Shown one piece after another: positions 55,499-64,000 of a DNA stretch of 64,000 nucleotides. The notes beneath the pieces were generated by a model. It saw only the letters and a program-made list of their open reading frames with translations, was not told where the DNA came from and searched no databases. The stretch comes from Campylobacter sp. CNRCH_2014_0184h (GTDB lineage: Bacteria; Campylobacterota; Campylobacteria; Campylobacterales; Campylobacteraceae), in contig NZ_JAKMTB010000004.1 in assembly GCF_025772985.1 (NCBI RefSeq), positions 62,001 to 126,000 of the forward strand, written 5' to 3'. Numbering within the stretch: position 1 is the first letter of the stretch; the number at the start of each line of letters is the position of its first letter. A program made the translations under genes and the position numbers.

Positions 55499-55717
55499 TT
55501 GGCAAAAGATGATATTATCGAAATTGATGGTAATGTAATCGAAGCTTTACCTAATGCAACTTTTAAAGTTGAATTAGATAATAAACATGTGATACTTTGT
55601 CATATTGCAGGTAAGATGCGTATGCATTATATTAGGATTATGCCTGGCGATAGAGTTAAAGTAGAGCTAACACCTTATAGCCTTGATAAGGGTCGTATTA
55701 CATTTAGATACAAATAA
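55499..55717 (+). CDS. infA: translation initiation factor IF-1
   Basis: OB-fold factor of 72 residues reading (M)[19 protein letters not shown]. The start is TTG at 55499, seven bases after AAAGGAG; a longer ATG frame from 55472 would pass through this binding site and is unlikely. It assists 30S initiation. It begins the infA-rpmJ-alpha operon cluster. The last residues RITFRYK are the normal C-terminus. Confidence 0.95.
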   Translation: MAKDDIIEIDGNVIEALPNATFKVELDNKHVILCHIAGKMRMHYIRIMPGDRVKVELTPYSLDKGRITFRYK

Positions 55718-55724
55718 GTCTAAG

Positions 55725-55752
55725 TTGTTTAAAAGCAAAAGTAAAGTATAAT
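55725..55752 (+). promoter_or_regulatory. promoter upstream of rpmJ
   Basis: TATAAT at 55747-55752 is preceded by a TTGTTT -35-like box at 55725-55730, spacer 16 bases. Transcription would begin near 55759 and give a leader of about 130 bases before rpmJ. Confidence 0.65.
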
Positions 55753-55793
55753 TAGCACTTTTGCAGAAATTGCAATAAAACTGTATGAAGAAG

Positions 55794-55825
55794 TATTTTC
55801 AAAATCACCACTTATTTTGAAAATA
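55794..55825 (+). promoter_or_regulatory. leader hairpin before rpmJ-rpsM
   Basis: A perfect 12-bp stem (55794-55805 with 55814-55825) with an 8-base loop lies in the leader. It is not followed by a T tract, so it may be a translational control or stability element for the alpha ribosomal operon. Function is inferred. Confidence 0.5.
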
Positions 55826-55891
55826 GTTGGTTGCTCTAAAAACCTGGTGCAGTTGTAAAAAAAGTGGAATTTACAATAACAGGAGTAAAGC

Positions 55892-56005
55892 ATGAAAGTT
55901 AGACCATCTGTTAAAAAGATGTGTGACAAATGCAAAGTAGTTCGTCGTAAAGGCGTAGTTCGCATTATTTGCGAAAATCCAAAACACAAACAAAGACAAG
56001 GATAA
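55892..56005 (+). CDS. rpmJ: 50S ribosomal protein L36, zinc-binding
   Basis: L36 of 37 residues, starting [15 protein letters not shown], with the zinc ligands Cys11, Cys14, Cys27 and His32. AGGAG lies 6 bases before the ATG. It binds 23S rRNA. Three bases separate it from rpsM. Confidence 0.96.
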
Positions 56006-56008
56006 TTT

Positions 56009-56374
56009 ATGGCTCGTATTGCAGGTGTGGATTTACCAAAGAAAAAAAGAATTGAATATGGTTTGACTTATATTTATGGTATAGGTTTGCATACTTCAAG
56101 AAAAATCTTAGATAAAACAGGAATTTCTTATGATAAAAGAGTTCATGAACTAAGTGAAGATGAAGCAGCAGCTATCCGTAAAGAAATTCAAGAAAACTAT
56201 ATGGTTGAGGGTGATCTTAGAAAACAAGTTGCTATGGATATCAAAGCATTAATGGATCTAGGAAGCTTTAGAGGCTTAAGACATAGAAAAGGCTTACCGG
56301 TTCGTGGTCAAAAAACAAAAACAAATGCCAGAACTAGAAAAGGTAAGAGAAAAACCGTTGGTGCAAAATCATAA
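56009..56374 (+). CDS. rpsM: 30S ribosomal protein S13
   Basis: S13 of 121 residues starting [16 protein letters not shown], with the C-terminal [21 protein letters not shown] segment (21 bases-level motif given by position 88-108) that contacts tRNA. It sits at the head of 30S with S19. Confidence 0.98.
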   Translation: MARIAGVDLPKKKRIEYGLTYIYGIGLHTSRKILDKTGISYDKRVHELSEDEAAAIRKEIQENYMVEGDLRKQVAMDIKALMDLGSFRGLRHRKGLPVRGQKTKTNARTRKGKRKTVGAKS

Positions 56375-56383
56375 GGATAGAAA

Positions 56384-56776
56384 ATGGCAAAAAGAAAAGT
56401 AGTTAAGAAAAAAGTAGTTAAAAAAAATATAGCTAAAGGTATAGTTTATATCAGTGCAACATTTAATAATACTATGGTTACTGTAACTGATGAAATGGGA
56501 AATGCTATCGCTTGGAGTAGTGCAGGTGGTTTAGGATTTAAAGGTTCTAAAAAATCAACTCCTTATGCAGCACAACAAGCAGTAGAAGATGCTTTAAATA
56601 AAGCAAAAGAACATGGTATTAAAGAAGTAGGTATTAAAGTACAAGGACCAGGAAGTGGTCGTGAGACAGCGGTTAAGAGTGTAGGTGCTATGGAAGGTAT
56701 TAAAGTAACTTTCTTAAAAGATATTACCCCATTAGCTCATAATGGTTGTAGACCACCAAAACGTCGTCGTGTCTAA
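56384..56776 (+). CDS. rpsK: 30S ribosomal protein S11
   Basis: S11 of 130 residues. [18 protein letters not shown] near residue 19 and the C-terminal [12 protein letters not shown] are conserved. It lies in the platform near the E site. A lysine/valine-rich N-terminus (KKKVVKKN) is typical of this group. Nine bases after rpsM. Confidence 0.98.
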   Translation: MAKRKVVKKKVVKKNIAKGIVYISATFNNTMVTVTDEMGNAIAWSSAGGLGFKGSKKSTPYAAQQAVEDALNKAKEHGIKEVGIKVQGPGSGRETAVKSVGAMEGIKVTFLKDITPLAHNGCRPPKRRRV

Positions 56777-56806
56777 GAATAAGATATAAGATTTAGGAGA
56801 ATTATA

Positions 56807-57433
56807 ATGGCAAGATATAGAGGACCAGTAGAGAAATTAGAAAGACGACTTGGCGTAAGCTTGGCAATGAAAGGCGAAAGAAGATTAGCAGGTAAAAGTG
56901 CTTTAGATAAACGCCCTTACGCACCAGGTCAGCATGGACAAAGAAAAGCTAAAATCAGCGAATACGGACTTCAATTAAGAGAAAAACAAAAAGCTAAGTT
57001 TATGTATGGTGTTAGTGAAAAACAATTTAGAAGATTATTTAGCGAAGCTGCTAGAAAAGATGGCAACACCGGTGCGCTTTTAATCCAGCTTTTAGAACAA
57101 AGACTTGATAATGTTGTTTATAGAATGGGTTTTGCTACAACACGCCGTTTTGCTAGACAACTTGTAACTCATGGACATATTTTAGTAAATGGTAAAAGAG
57201 TGGATATTCCTAGTTATAGAGTAGAGGCAGGTCAAAAAATTGAAGTGATTGAAAAAAGCAAAAACAATCCTCAAATTTCAAGAGCGATCGAACTTACTGC
57301 TCAAACTGGTATAGTTGCTTGGGTTGATGTAGAAAAAGATAAAAGATTTGGAATTTTTACAAGAAAACCTGAAAGAGAAGAAGTTATCATTCCAGTTGAG
57401 GAAAGATATATCGTTGAGTTGTACTCTAAATAA
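56807..57433 (+). CDS. rpsD: 30S ribosomal protein S4
   Basis: S4 of 208 residues with the S4 RNA-binding domain around [20 protein letters not shown] near residue 105. It nucleates 30S assembly. The N-terminus lacks the zinc Cys motif found in some S4 proteins. In E. coli it represses the alpha operon. Confidence 0.98.
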   Translation: MARYRGPVEKLERRLGVSLAMKGERRLAGKSALDKRPYAPGQHGQRKAKISEYGLQLREKQKAKFMYGVSEKQFRRLFSEAARKDGNTGALLIQLLEQRLDNVVYRMGFATTRRFARQLVTHGHILVNGKRVDIPSYRVEAGQKIEVIEKSKNNPQISRAIELTAQTGIVAWVDVEKDKRFGIFTRKPEREEVIIPVEERYIVELYSK

Positions 57434-57447
57434 TAAAGGTTTTTGAT

Positions 57448-58461
57448 ATGAGACATATTACAACTTCTGCTTATACACCGACAGAGTTTAGTATTGAAAA
57501 TATCAGTGATACAGTAGCAAAAGTAAGTGCATGGCCTTTTGAAATTGGCTATGCTATTACTTTGGCGCATCCTTTGCGTCGTTTGCTTTATTCAAGCACA
57601 GTAGGTTTTGCTCCAACAGGAGTTAAAATCAAAGGCGTAGCACATGAATTTGATAGTATGCGTGGTATGCTTGAAGATGTAGCATTGTTTATTATCAATC
57701 TAAAAAAATTAAGATTTAAACTAAAAACAGATTCTGAAAAAGAAGTTATAACTTTTAGTTTTAAAGGACCAAAAGAAATTTGCGGAAAAGACTTAGATAA
57801 CGATGTTGTTGAGGTTGTGAACGCAGATAGCTATCTTGCAACGATCAATGAAGATGCAGATTTAGAATTTACCTTAATCATTGAAAAAGGTATAGGTTAT
57901 GTACCTTCTGAAGAAGTGCAAAATTTCTTAGATCCTGAATTTATAGCACTTGATGCATTCTTTACTCCGGTAAAACATGCAGTTTATGATATAGAAAAAG
58001 TGCTTTTTGAAGATAACCCAGATTATGAAAAAGTTGTTTTTACAATCACAACTGATGGTCAAATTTCACCAAGTGATGCTTTTAAAAATGCTTTAGAAGC
58101 AATGTATAAACAATTATCGGTGTTTGATAAAATCACTAATGCTCAAAGCGTTGTAAGAAGCCAAACACAAAATAATGAAGTAGAACACGTAAAATTACTT
58201 CAAAATATAACTGAGTTAAATTTAAGCGCAAGAAGCTTTAATTGCCTAGAAAAAGCAAATGTGGTTTATATCGGTGAGCTTGCTTTAATGAGTGTAGGCG
58301 AACTTGCAGATTTAAAAAATCTAGGTAAAAAATCTTTGGATGAGATTAAAAGTGTGATGGAATCTATAGGTTTTCCTATAGGAAATTCAAAACTCAGTGA
58401 TAGTGCAAAAGAAACGCTAAAAAGAAAAATTACAGAATTAAAAGCACAAAATGAAGGATAA
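57448..58461 (+). CDS. rpoA: RNA polymerase alpha subunit
   Basis: Subunit of 337 residues with the N-terminal dimerisation domain ([19 protein letters not shown] near residue 31) and the C-terminal domain ([16 protein letters not shown] near residue 255) that contacts UP elements and activators. 14 bases after rpsD. Confidence 0.98.
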   Translation: MRHITTSAYTPTEFSIENISDTVAKVSAWPFEIGYAITLAHPLRRLLYSSTVGFAPTGVKIKGVAHEFDSMRGMLEDVALFIINLKKLRFKLKTDSEKEVITFSFKGPKEICGKDLDNDVVEVVNADSYLATINEDADLEFTLIIEKGIGYVPSEEVQNFLDPEFIALDAFFTPVKHAVYDIEKVLFEDNPDYEKVVFTITTDGQISPSDAFKNALEAMYKQLSVFDKITNAQSVVRSQTQNNEVEHVKLLQNITELNLSARSFNCLEKANVVYIGELALMSVGELADLKNLGKKSLDEIKSVMESIGFPIGNSKLSDSAKETLKRKITELKAQNEG

Positions 58462-58464
58462 TCA

Positions 58465-58818
58465 ATGAGACATAGACATGGATATAGAAAGTTAGGTCGC
58501 ACTTCTACTCACCGTGCAGCCTTATTAAAAAACCTTACCATTGCTATTATTAAAGCAGGTAAAATAGAAACAACATTACCTAAAGCAAAAGAATTAAGAG
58601 GTTATGTTGAAAGATTAATTACTCGTGCAAGAAAAGGTGATTTCAATGCTCATAGAGCAGTTTTTGCTAGCTTGCAAGATAAAGAAGCTACAAATAAACT
58701 TGTAACAGAAATCGCACCTAAATTTGCAGATAGAAACGGTGGTTATACAAGAATTATCAAAACAAGAATCCGCCGTGGCGATGCTGCAGAAATGGCTTTC
58801 ATCGAATTCGTAGCTTAA
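58465..58818 (+). CDS. rplQ: 50S ribosomal protein L17
   Basis: L17 of 117 residues starting [17 protein letters not shown], the conserved N-terminus, and ending in [10 protein letters not shown]. Three bases after rpoA. It ends the alpha operon and is followed by a terminator. Confidence 0.97.
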   Translation: MRHRHGYRKLGRTSTHRAALLKNLTIAIIKAGKIETTLPKAKELRGYVERLITRARKGDFNAHRAVFASLQDKEATNKLVTEIAPKFADRNGGYTRIIKTRIRRGDAAEMAFIEFVA

Positions 58819-58850
58819 TTTTTAGCCTTTTTAAAGGCTAAAAACTTCTT
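58819..58850 (+). terminator. terminator after rplQ
   Basis: TTTTTAGCCTTT (58819-58830) pairs with 58833-58844. It begins directly after the rplQ stop; a short T-rich stretch follows. Confidence 0.75.
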
Positions 58851-58936
58851 AATTTTTATTTATTTACTTACTATTTTTTGTATTTTTATCCATTTTTTGC
58901 TACTATTAATCTTTTTAACTACAAAAAAGGAAAAAA

Positions 58937-59836
58937 ATGCAAGAAAATTCAAGATTACGCATAGCTATACAAAAATCAGGTCGTTTGAGTAAAGATTCTA
59001 TTGCCTTGCTTGAGTCTATAGGTGTAAAACTTCGCATACACGATCAAAGTTTAATTGCTTTTTCTACAAATTTACCTATTGATCTACTTAGAGTAAGAGA
59101 TGATGATATACCAGGATTAATTTTTGATGGAGTAGTAGATCTTGGCATAGTTGGAGAAAATGTTTTAGAAGAAAATGAGTTAGAAAGAAAATCAAAAAAC
59201 GAAAATGCAGATTTTATAATGCTTAAAAAGCTTGATTTTGGTGGGTGCCGTTTGTCTTTAGCATTGCCAGAAAATAGCGAGTATAAAGGTATAGAAAGTT
59301 TTAAAAATTTACGCATAGCAACTTCTTATCCACAGCTTTTAAAGCGTTTTATGGAAGAAAATAACATTCCTTATAAAACTTGTATGCTAACAGGCTCAGT
59401 TGAAGTAGCGCCAAGTGCAAATTTAGCTGATGGAATTTGTGATTTAGTTTCAAGTGGTGCTACTTTGAAAGCAAATGGGCTTAAAGAAGTTATGGTGATT
59501 TATAAGTCAAAAGCTTGCATAATCCAAAGAAAAGAAAGTTTAGCTTCACATAAACAAGAATTAATCGATAAATTACTCATTAGGATTAATGGAGTTATGC
59601 AAGCAAGAGAGTCAAAATACATCATGTTGCATGCTCCTATTGAAAAGCTGGAAAAAATCACAGCTTTATTACCAGGTGTTGAAAAACCTACGATTTTACC
59701 TTTAGAAAATGATAAAGCTAGAGTGGCGCTACATATGGTAAGTCAAGAAAATTTATTTTGGGAAACTATGGAAGCTTTGAAAAAAGAAGGCGCAAGTGCG
59801 ATTTTAGTTTTACCTATTGAAAAAATGCTTTCTTAA
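58937..59836 (+). CDS. hisG: ATP phosphoribosyltransferase, long form
   Basis: First enzyme of histidine synthesis, 299 residues. The substrate-binding [26 protein letters not shown] region spans about residues 156-181. The length and the C-terminal domain after residue 220 identify the long form that carries its own allosteric (ACT-like) histidine-binding domain and needs no HisZ. AAAAAAGGAAAAAA precedes the ATG. It leads the his operon. Confidence 0.96.
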   Translation: MQENSRLRIAIQKSGRLSKDSIALLESIGVKLRIHDQSLIAFSTNLPIDLLRVRDDDIPGLIFDGVVDLGIVGENVLEENELERKSKNENADFIMLKKLDFGGCRLSLALPENSEYKGIESFKNLRIATSYPQLLKRFMEENNIPYKTCMLTGSVEVAPSANLADGICDLVSSGATLKANGLKEVMVIYKSKACIIQRKESLASHKQELIDKLLIRINGVMQARESKYIMLHAPIEKLEKITALLPGVEKPTILPLENDKARVALHMVSQENLFWETMEALKKEGASAILVLPIEKMLS

Positions 59837-59845
59837 AGGATAAAA

Positions 59846-61126
59846 ATGCAAATACTTGATTTTGAAAAATTAAACCAAAGCGAACAAGAATTAGCACTCA
59901 AGCGTCCTGCTATAAGTGCTAATGCACAGGTTAAAACCATAGTAGAACAAATCATTGAAGATGTCAAAATAAATGGCGATGAAGCTTTAAAACAAATGGC
60001 TGTAAAATTTGATAAAGTAGAGTTAAATTCCATTAAACTAAGCGATGAAGAGCTTAGTAATTTAGCAGAGCAAATTGATGATGAGTTAAAACAAGCTATT
60101 AAAATAGCTTATGAAAATATCTATAAATTCCACAAAGCTCAAGAAAATAAAACCATAGAAGTTCAAACCTTTGAAGGGGTAACTTGCAAGGTGCTAACAA
60201 GAGCTATTGAAAAAGTAGGGCTTTATATACCAGGAGGTTTAGCACCACTTTTTTCAACTGCACTCATGCTAGCTATCCCAGCTAAAATTGCAAAATGCAA
60301 ATTCATAGCCTTAGCTTCCCCAGCACCACTACACCCTGCCATTGCTTTTGTAGCAAAACTTTGCAAAGTTGATGCAGTGTATCAAATAGGCGGAGCAGGA
60401 GCTATAGCAGCGCTTGCTTATGGAACGCAAAGTGTGCAAAAAGTAGATAAAATTTTTGGTCCCGGAAATGCTTTTGTAACTGAAGCCAAAAAGCAAGTTA
60501 ATAATCATGGAGTAGCTATTGATATGCAAGCAGGACCTTCAGAGGTATTAGTTTTAGCAGATGAATTTGCTAATGCTAAATTTATAGCTTCAGATTTACT
60601 CTCACAAGCTGAGCATGGAGTAGATTCTCAAGCGATTTTAGTTTGTACAAGTGAAAAACTAGCCAAAGAAGTAGATAGTGAAGTTGCTTTACAGCTTGAA
60701 AAACTCTCGCGTAAAGAAATTGCTTCAAAATCTTTAGCACACTCTAAAATCATTCTTGCAAAAGATATAAAACATGCCATAAGTATTTCAAATGACTATG
60801 CACCTGAGCATTTGATCATTCATACACAAGATCCATCTAGCTTGCTTGATGATATTATGCATGCAGGTTCAGTATTTTTAGGTGAGTATTCTCCAGAATC
60901 TATGGGAGATTATGCAAGTGGAACAAATCATGTATTACCAACTTATGGTTTTACTAAGTCTTATTCTTCATTAGGGCTTGCTGATTTTATGAAAAGAATG
61001 ACTGTACAAGAACTTAGTAAAGAAGGCTTTAAAAAACTTGGGCCTGTGGTGGAAATTTTAGCAGCAGCTGAAGGACTTGATGGGCATAAAAATGCCGTGA
61101 GTTTAAGATTAGAAAGTCTAAAATGA
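59846..61126 (+). CDS. hisD: histidinol dehydrogenase
   Basis: The enzyme of 426 residues oxidises histidinol to histidine in two steps, with zinc. Conserved segments include [20 protein letters not shown] and [20 protein letters not shown] near residue 255 and [15 protein letters not shown] near residue 352. Nine bases after hisG; 4-base overlap with hisB. Confidence 0.97.
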   Translation: MQILDFEKLNQSEQELALKRPAISANAQVKTIVEQIIEDVKINGDEALKQMAVKFDKVELNSIKLSDEELSNLAEQIDDELKQAIKIAYENIYKFHKAQENKTIEVQTFEGVTCKVLTRAIEKVGLYIPGGLAPLFSTALMLAIPAKIAKCKFIALASPAPLHPAIAFVAKLCKVDAVYQIGGAGAIAALAYGTQSVQKVDKIFGPGNAFVTEAKKQVNNHGVAIDMQAGPSEVLVLADEFANAKFIASDLLSQAEHGVDSQAILVCTSEKLAKEVDSEVALQLEKLSRKEIASKSLAHSKIILAKDIKHAISISNDYAPEHLIIHTQDPSSLLDDIMHAGSVFLGEYSPESMGDYASGTNHVLPTYGFTKSYSSLGLADFMKRMTVQELSKEGFKKLGPVVEILAAAEGLDGHKNAVSLRLESLK

Positions 61127-62190
61127 GTGCAAAAATTTTATTTATCGATAGAGATGGTACGCTCATTGATGAGCCAAAAGATGATTTTCAAATCGATTCT
61201 TTGGAAAAACTTGAGTTTGAAAAAGGTGCTATCAATGCACTTTTAAAGTTAAAAAATTTTGGTTTTAAATTTGTTATGGTGAGTAATCAAGATGGCCTAG
61301 GCACAAATTCTTTTCCTAGGGAAAATTTTGACAAGGCTCATGAAAAAATGCTAAGTGTTTTTCAAAGTTGTGGTATAGAATTTGAAGATATCTTTATATG
61401 CCCACATTTTGAGTATGAAAATTGTGCCTGTAGGAAGCCAAAAACTGCCATGCTTGAAAACTATATCAAAAATAAACTTTATGATAAAAATAAAAGTTTT
61501 GTTATAGGCGATAGAGACAGCGATATGCTTTTGGCACAAAATCTTGGAATTCAAGGTTTAAAATATGATAAAAACGATTTTAACTGGGAACAAATCGCTG
61601 ATTTTATCTTGCAAAATTACCGCAGTGCCTGCATAGAGCGTAATACCAAAGAAACTCAAATTCAAGTTAAAATAGCTTTTAATGAAAAAGCAAAAGCTAA
61701 TATCAAAACAAATATCGCATTTTTTGATCATATGTTAGAGCAAATTGCTACGCATGCAAATATATCTTTAGAGATAAAATGCAAAGGGGATTTAGAAGTT
61801 GATGAACATCATAGCGTAGAAGATGTCGCACTTGCTTTGGGTGAGGCTATTAAAAGCGCACTAGATCAAAAAATAGGCATTGCAAGATATGGCTTTGTTT
61901 TACCTATGGATGAGTGCTTGGCAAGTTGTGCGATTGACTTTTGCAATAGACCGCATTTAGTTTATAAGGCTAAATTTAAAAAAGAAAAACTTGGAGAATT
62001 AAGTACAGAAATGATAGAGCATTTTTTCTACTCATTAAGTTATGCTATGGGTGCGAGTTTGCATTTAAAAGTTAAAGGCAAAAACGATCATCACAAAGCC
62101 GAAGGACTTTTTAAAGCTTTTGCAAGAGCTTTAAAAATGGCTATAAAAATAGAAAATGAAAACCTAGCAAGCTCTAAAGGAGTGATATGA
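61123..62190 (+). CDS. hisB: bifunctional histidinol-phosphatase / imidazoleglycerol-phosphate dehydratase
   Basis: Fusion protein of 355 residues. Residues 1-165 are a HAD phosphatase with the nucleophile motif DRDGTLID (Asp9 to Asp16) and a zinc-binding CPH...CACRKP segment. Residues 166-355 are the dehydratase with [18 protein letters not shown] and [16 protein letters not shown] metal-binding His motifs. It catalyses steps six and eight. Overlaps hisD and hisH by 4 bases each. Confidence 0.97.
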   Translation: MSAKILFIDRDGTLIDEPKDDFQIDSLEKLEFEKGAINALLKLKNFGFKFVMVSNQDGLGTNSFPRENFDKAHEKMLSVFQSCGIEFEDIFICPHFEYENCACRKPKTAMLENYIKNKLYDKNKSFVIGDRDSDMLLAQNLGIQGLKYDKNDFNWEQIADFILQNYRSACIERNTKETQIQVKIAFNEKAKANIKTNIAFFDHMLEQIATHANISLEIKCKGDLEVDEHHSVEDVALALGEAIKSALDQKIGIARYGFVLPMDECLASCAIDFCNRPHLVYKAKFKKEKLGELSTEMIEHFFYSLSYAMGASLHLKVKGKNDHHKAEGLFKAFARALKMAIKIENENLASSKGVI

Positions 62191-62768
62191 AACTAGCTAT
62201 TATAGATACAGGTTGTGCGAATTTAGCTTCGCTTGCTTTTGCACTCGAGCGTTTAGGACAAAAAAGTATTATCACGCATGATTTAAAAGAACTCTCGCAA
62301 GTAGATAAGCTTTTGCTTCCTGGGGTTGGCACAGCAGCTAAAGCAATGGCTAATCTAAAAGCACTTAATTTAGAAAATTTTATCCAAACTACCACAAAAC
62401 CACTTTTAGGTATTTGTCTTGGTATGCAAATTCTGGGTAAATTTTCAGAAGAATTACACCAAAAAACACTTGGCATTATGCCTTTTGATACGCAAAAATT
62501 CCAAGAAAAAGCAAATTTTACTTTCCCGCATATGGGGTGGAATCAAGTCTTTAGCTCACATGAACTTTTTAAAGGCTTAGATGGAGCTTATTTTTATTTT
62601 GTGCATAGTTATTGTGTGGGCTTAAATGAATACACCATCGCAGAGTGTGAGTACTCTACCAAATTTAGTGCAAGTTTAAATAAAGACAATTTTTATGGCG
62701 TGCAGTTTCACCCTGAAAGAAGTGGCGAAGCGGGTGAAGTGTTATTAAAAAATTTCATAAATATGTAG
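62187..62768 (+). CDS. hisH: imidazole glycerol phosphate synthase, glutaminase subunit
   Basis: Class I glutamine amidotransferase of 193 residues that supplies ammonia to HisF. The nucleophile is Cys77 in LLGICLGMQ; the His and Glu of the triad are in [10 protein letters not shown] near the C-terminus. The oxyanion-strand motif LPGVGT is near residue 44. Overlaps hisB by 4 bases. Confidence 0.96.
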   Translation: MKLAIIDTGCANLASLAFALERLGQKSIITHDLKELSQVDKLLLPGVGTAAKAMANLKALNLENFIQTTTKPLLGICLGMQILGKFSEELHQKTLGIMPFDTQKFQEKANFTFPHMGWNQVFSSHELFKGLDGAYFYFVHSYCVGLNEYTIAECEYSTKFSASLNKDNFYGVQFHPERSGEAGEVLLKNFINM

Positions 62769-62774
62769 GTAAAA

Positions 62775-63509
62775 ATGCAAACTCAAATCATTCCAGCATT
62801 AGACTTAATAGATGGTAAAGTAGTAAGGCTTTATAAAGGAGATTACACTAAAAAGCAAGAATACAGCTTTGATCCTTTGGCTAAATTTCAAGAGTATGAG
62901 GCTCAAGGCATTGCTTGGCTTCACTTAGTGGATTTAAGCGGTGCAAAAGATCCTAGTAAAAGACAACTAAAACTCATAGAAAACCTAGCTTCTAAAATCA
63001 AAGTAAATCTTCAAGTAGGCGGAGGAATTCGCACTAAAGATGAGATTAAAGCTTTGTTTGATAGTGGTGTTAAACGCGTAGTTATAGGCTCTTTAGCGGT
63101 TAAAAATAAAGCCTTTACACAAGAGCTTTTGAGTGAATTTGGTGTAGAAAGTATAGTCTTAGCGCTTGATAGTATTTGCGTTAAAGATGAGTTTTTTGTG
63201 GCTGTTGATGCGTGGAGTAAAACAAGCGATGATAAATTATTTGATCTTTTAAATTTTTATAAAAATGTAAAGCATATTTTATGTACAGATATTTCTAAAG
63301 ATGGCACGATGAGTGGAGCAAATATCACTTTATATAAAACTTTGCATGAGAAATTCCCACATTTACAAACCCAAGCAAGCGGAGGTGTGGCAAGTTTAGA
63401 AGATTTTAAAAAGTTAAATGGCATAGTAAGTGGTATCATCGTAGGTAAAGCCTTACTTGATAAAGAATTTAGCATAAAGGAGGCTCAAGAATGCTTGCAA
63501 AACGCATAA
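62775..63509 (+). CDS. hisA: ProFAR isomerase
   Basis: TIM-barrel isomerase of 244 residues. The catalytic Asp lies in [15 protein letters not shown], and LQVGGGIRT and the second-half [12 protein letters not shown] carry the phosphate-binding and acid residues. Step four of histidine synthesis. Overlaps hisF by 19 bases. Confidence 0.97.
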   Translation: MQTQIIPALDLIDGKVVRLYKGDYTKKQEYSFDPLAKFQEYEAQGIAWLHLVDLSGAKDPSKRQLKLIENLASKIKVNLQVGGGIRTKDEIKALFDSGVKRVVIGSLAVKNKAFTQELLSEFGVESIVLALDSICVKDEFFVAVDAWSKTSDDKLFDLLNFYKNVKHILCTDISKDGTMSGANITLYKTLHEKFPHLQTQASGGVASLEDFKKLNGIVSGIIVGKALLDKEFSIKEAQECLQNA

Positions 63510-64000
63510 TCGCATGTTTGGATGTAAAAGATGGTAGAGTAGTTAAAGGGGTGCAGTTTAAAAACCACGAAGATATGGGCGATATCATCGAGCTTGCTAA
63601 ATTCTACTCACAAAATGGCATTGATGAGCTTGTATTTTATGATATAACCGCTTCAGCTAAAAATGAGCGCATTGATAGAAATTGGGTAAGCAAAGTAGCA
63701 CAAAATATCTCTATACCATTTTGCGTTGCAGGGGGCATAAAAAGTGAAGATGACGCAAAAGAGCTTTTAGCAAATGGTGCTGATAAAATTTCTATTAATT
63801 CCCCTGCTTTAAATGATCCTGATTTAATCTCACGCCTTGCAAAAAGCTTTGGAGTGCAATGTGTAGTCGTAGGCATAGATACTTTTAAAGATGAAAACAA
63901 CGAGCTTTTAGTCTATAAATACACCGGAGATGAGAGTAAATCTCATCATAGTGGTAAAAAAACACTAGAATGGGTAAAGCAAGTATGCGAGCTAGGAGCG
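63491..64000 (+). CDS. hisF: imidazole glycerol phosphate synthase, cyclase subunit (3' end outside window)
   Basis: The first 170 codons are present and open to the window end. [16 protein letters not shown] places catalytic Asp11 correctly, VVVGIDTFK places Asp130 correctly, and [10 protein letters not shown] is the phosphate loop. It forms the TIM barrel that joins ammonia from HisH to PRFAR. The 19-base overlap with hisA implies coupled translation. Confidence 0.96.
   Translation, partial: MLAKRIIACLDVKDGRVVKGVQFKNHEDMGDIIELAKFYSQNGIDELVFYDITASAKNERIDRNWVSKVAQNISIPFCVAGGIKSEDDAKELLANGADKISINSPALNDPDLISRLAKSFGVQCVVVGIDTFKDENNELLVYKYTGDESKSHHSGKKTLEWVKQVCELGA

Overview
The window looks like chromosomal DNA of an epsilonproteobacterium of the genus Campylobacter, most likely a relative of the C. 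lari group. The evidence is the very AT-rich sequence, the EptC/DgkA/HTH/PyrC, PurM/CoaE/DapF/Bax and DocA/DocB neighbourhoods, a desulforubrerythrin, an S10-spc cluster without rpmD, zinc-type rpsN and rpmJ, and homopolymeric G tracts at variable genes. The species call is inference; no database was searched.

Layout. (1) 1-6.3 kb, minus strand: an accessory operon of at least seven genes that runs off the left edge. It encodes a RelA/SpoT-type nucleotidyltransferase, a long coiled-coil protein with a GrpE-like C-terminus, an Hsp70-like ATPase, two small proteins with different hydrophobic N-termini but an identical 173-residue C-terminus, and two unknown genes. Its apparent promoter has consensus -35 and -10 boxes separated by a spacer containing nine G residues, so its expression may be phase-variable. 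This is the best candidate for an undescribed system. (2) 6.4-8.4 kb: a small membrane protein, a conserved hypothetical gene, and an exact 418-bp tandem duplication next to rpmI. (3) 8.4-27.3 kb: ordinary core genes, including rpmI-rplT, an exported ATP-dependent ligase, znuABC, a methyltransferase, pyrC, dgkA, eptC, xth, tRNA-Glu, a BspA-like repeat protein, nrdDG, sodB, a DcuC-like carrier, purM, coaE, dapF, a Bax-like protein, an ATPase and tRNA-Ala. (4) 27.4-37.3 kb: the S10-spc ribosomal cluster through secY. (5) 37.3-45 kb: murI, asparaginase, desulforubrerythrin, a UDG-family protein, rnhB, an old yellow enzyme, sdaC and sdaA. (6) 45-50.4 kb: a 1781-residue glycine-rich autotransporter gene with an eleven-G tract at its start. 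(7) 50.5-58.8 kb: map, docB, docA, an MFS transporter, then infA, rpmJ and the alpha ribosomal operon through rplQ. (8) 58.9-64 kb: hisGDBHAF, cut by the right edge inside hisF.

How the genes work together. The ribosomal clusters supply translation. SdaC/SdaA import and deaminate serine, and asparaginase and the dicarboxylate carrier fit the amino- and organic-acid metabolism of Campylobacter. SodB, desulforubrerythrin and DocA handle reactive oxygen. NrdDG would allow dNTP synthesis without oxygen. The his genes carry histidine synthesis from its first step to the imidazole glycerol phosphate branch. Two G-tract switches, one in a promoter and one at a start codon, suggest that the chaperone/nucleotidyltransferase operon and the autotransporter vary within a population.
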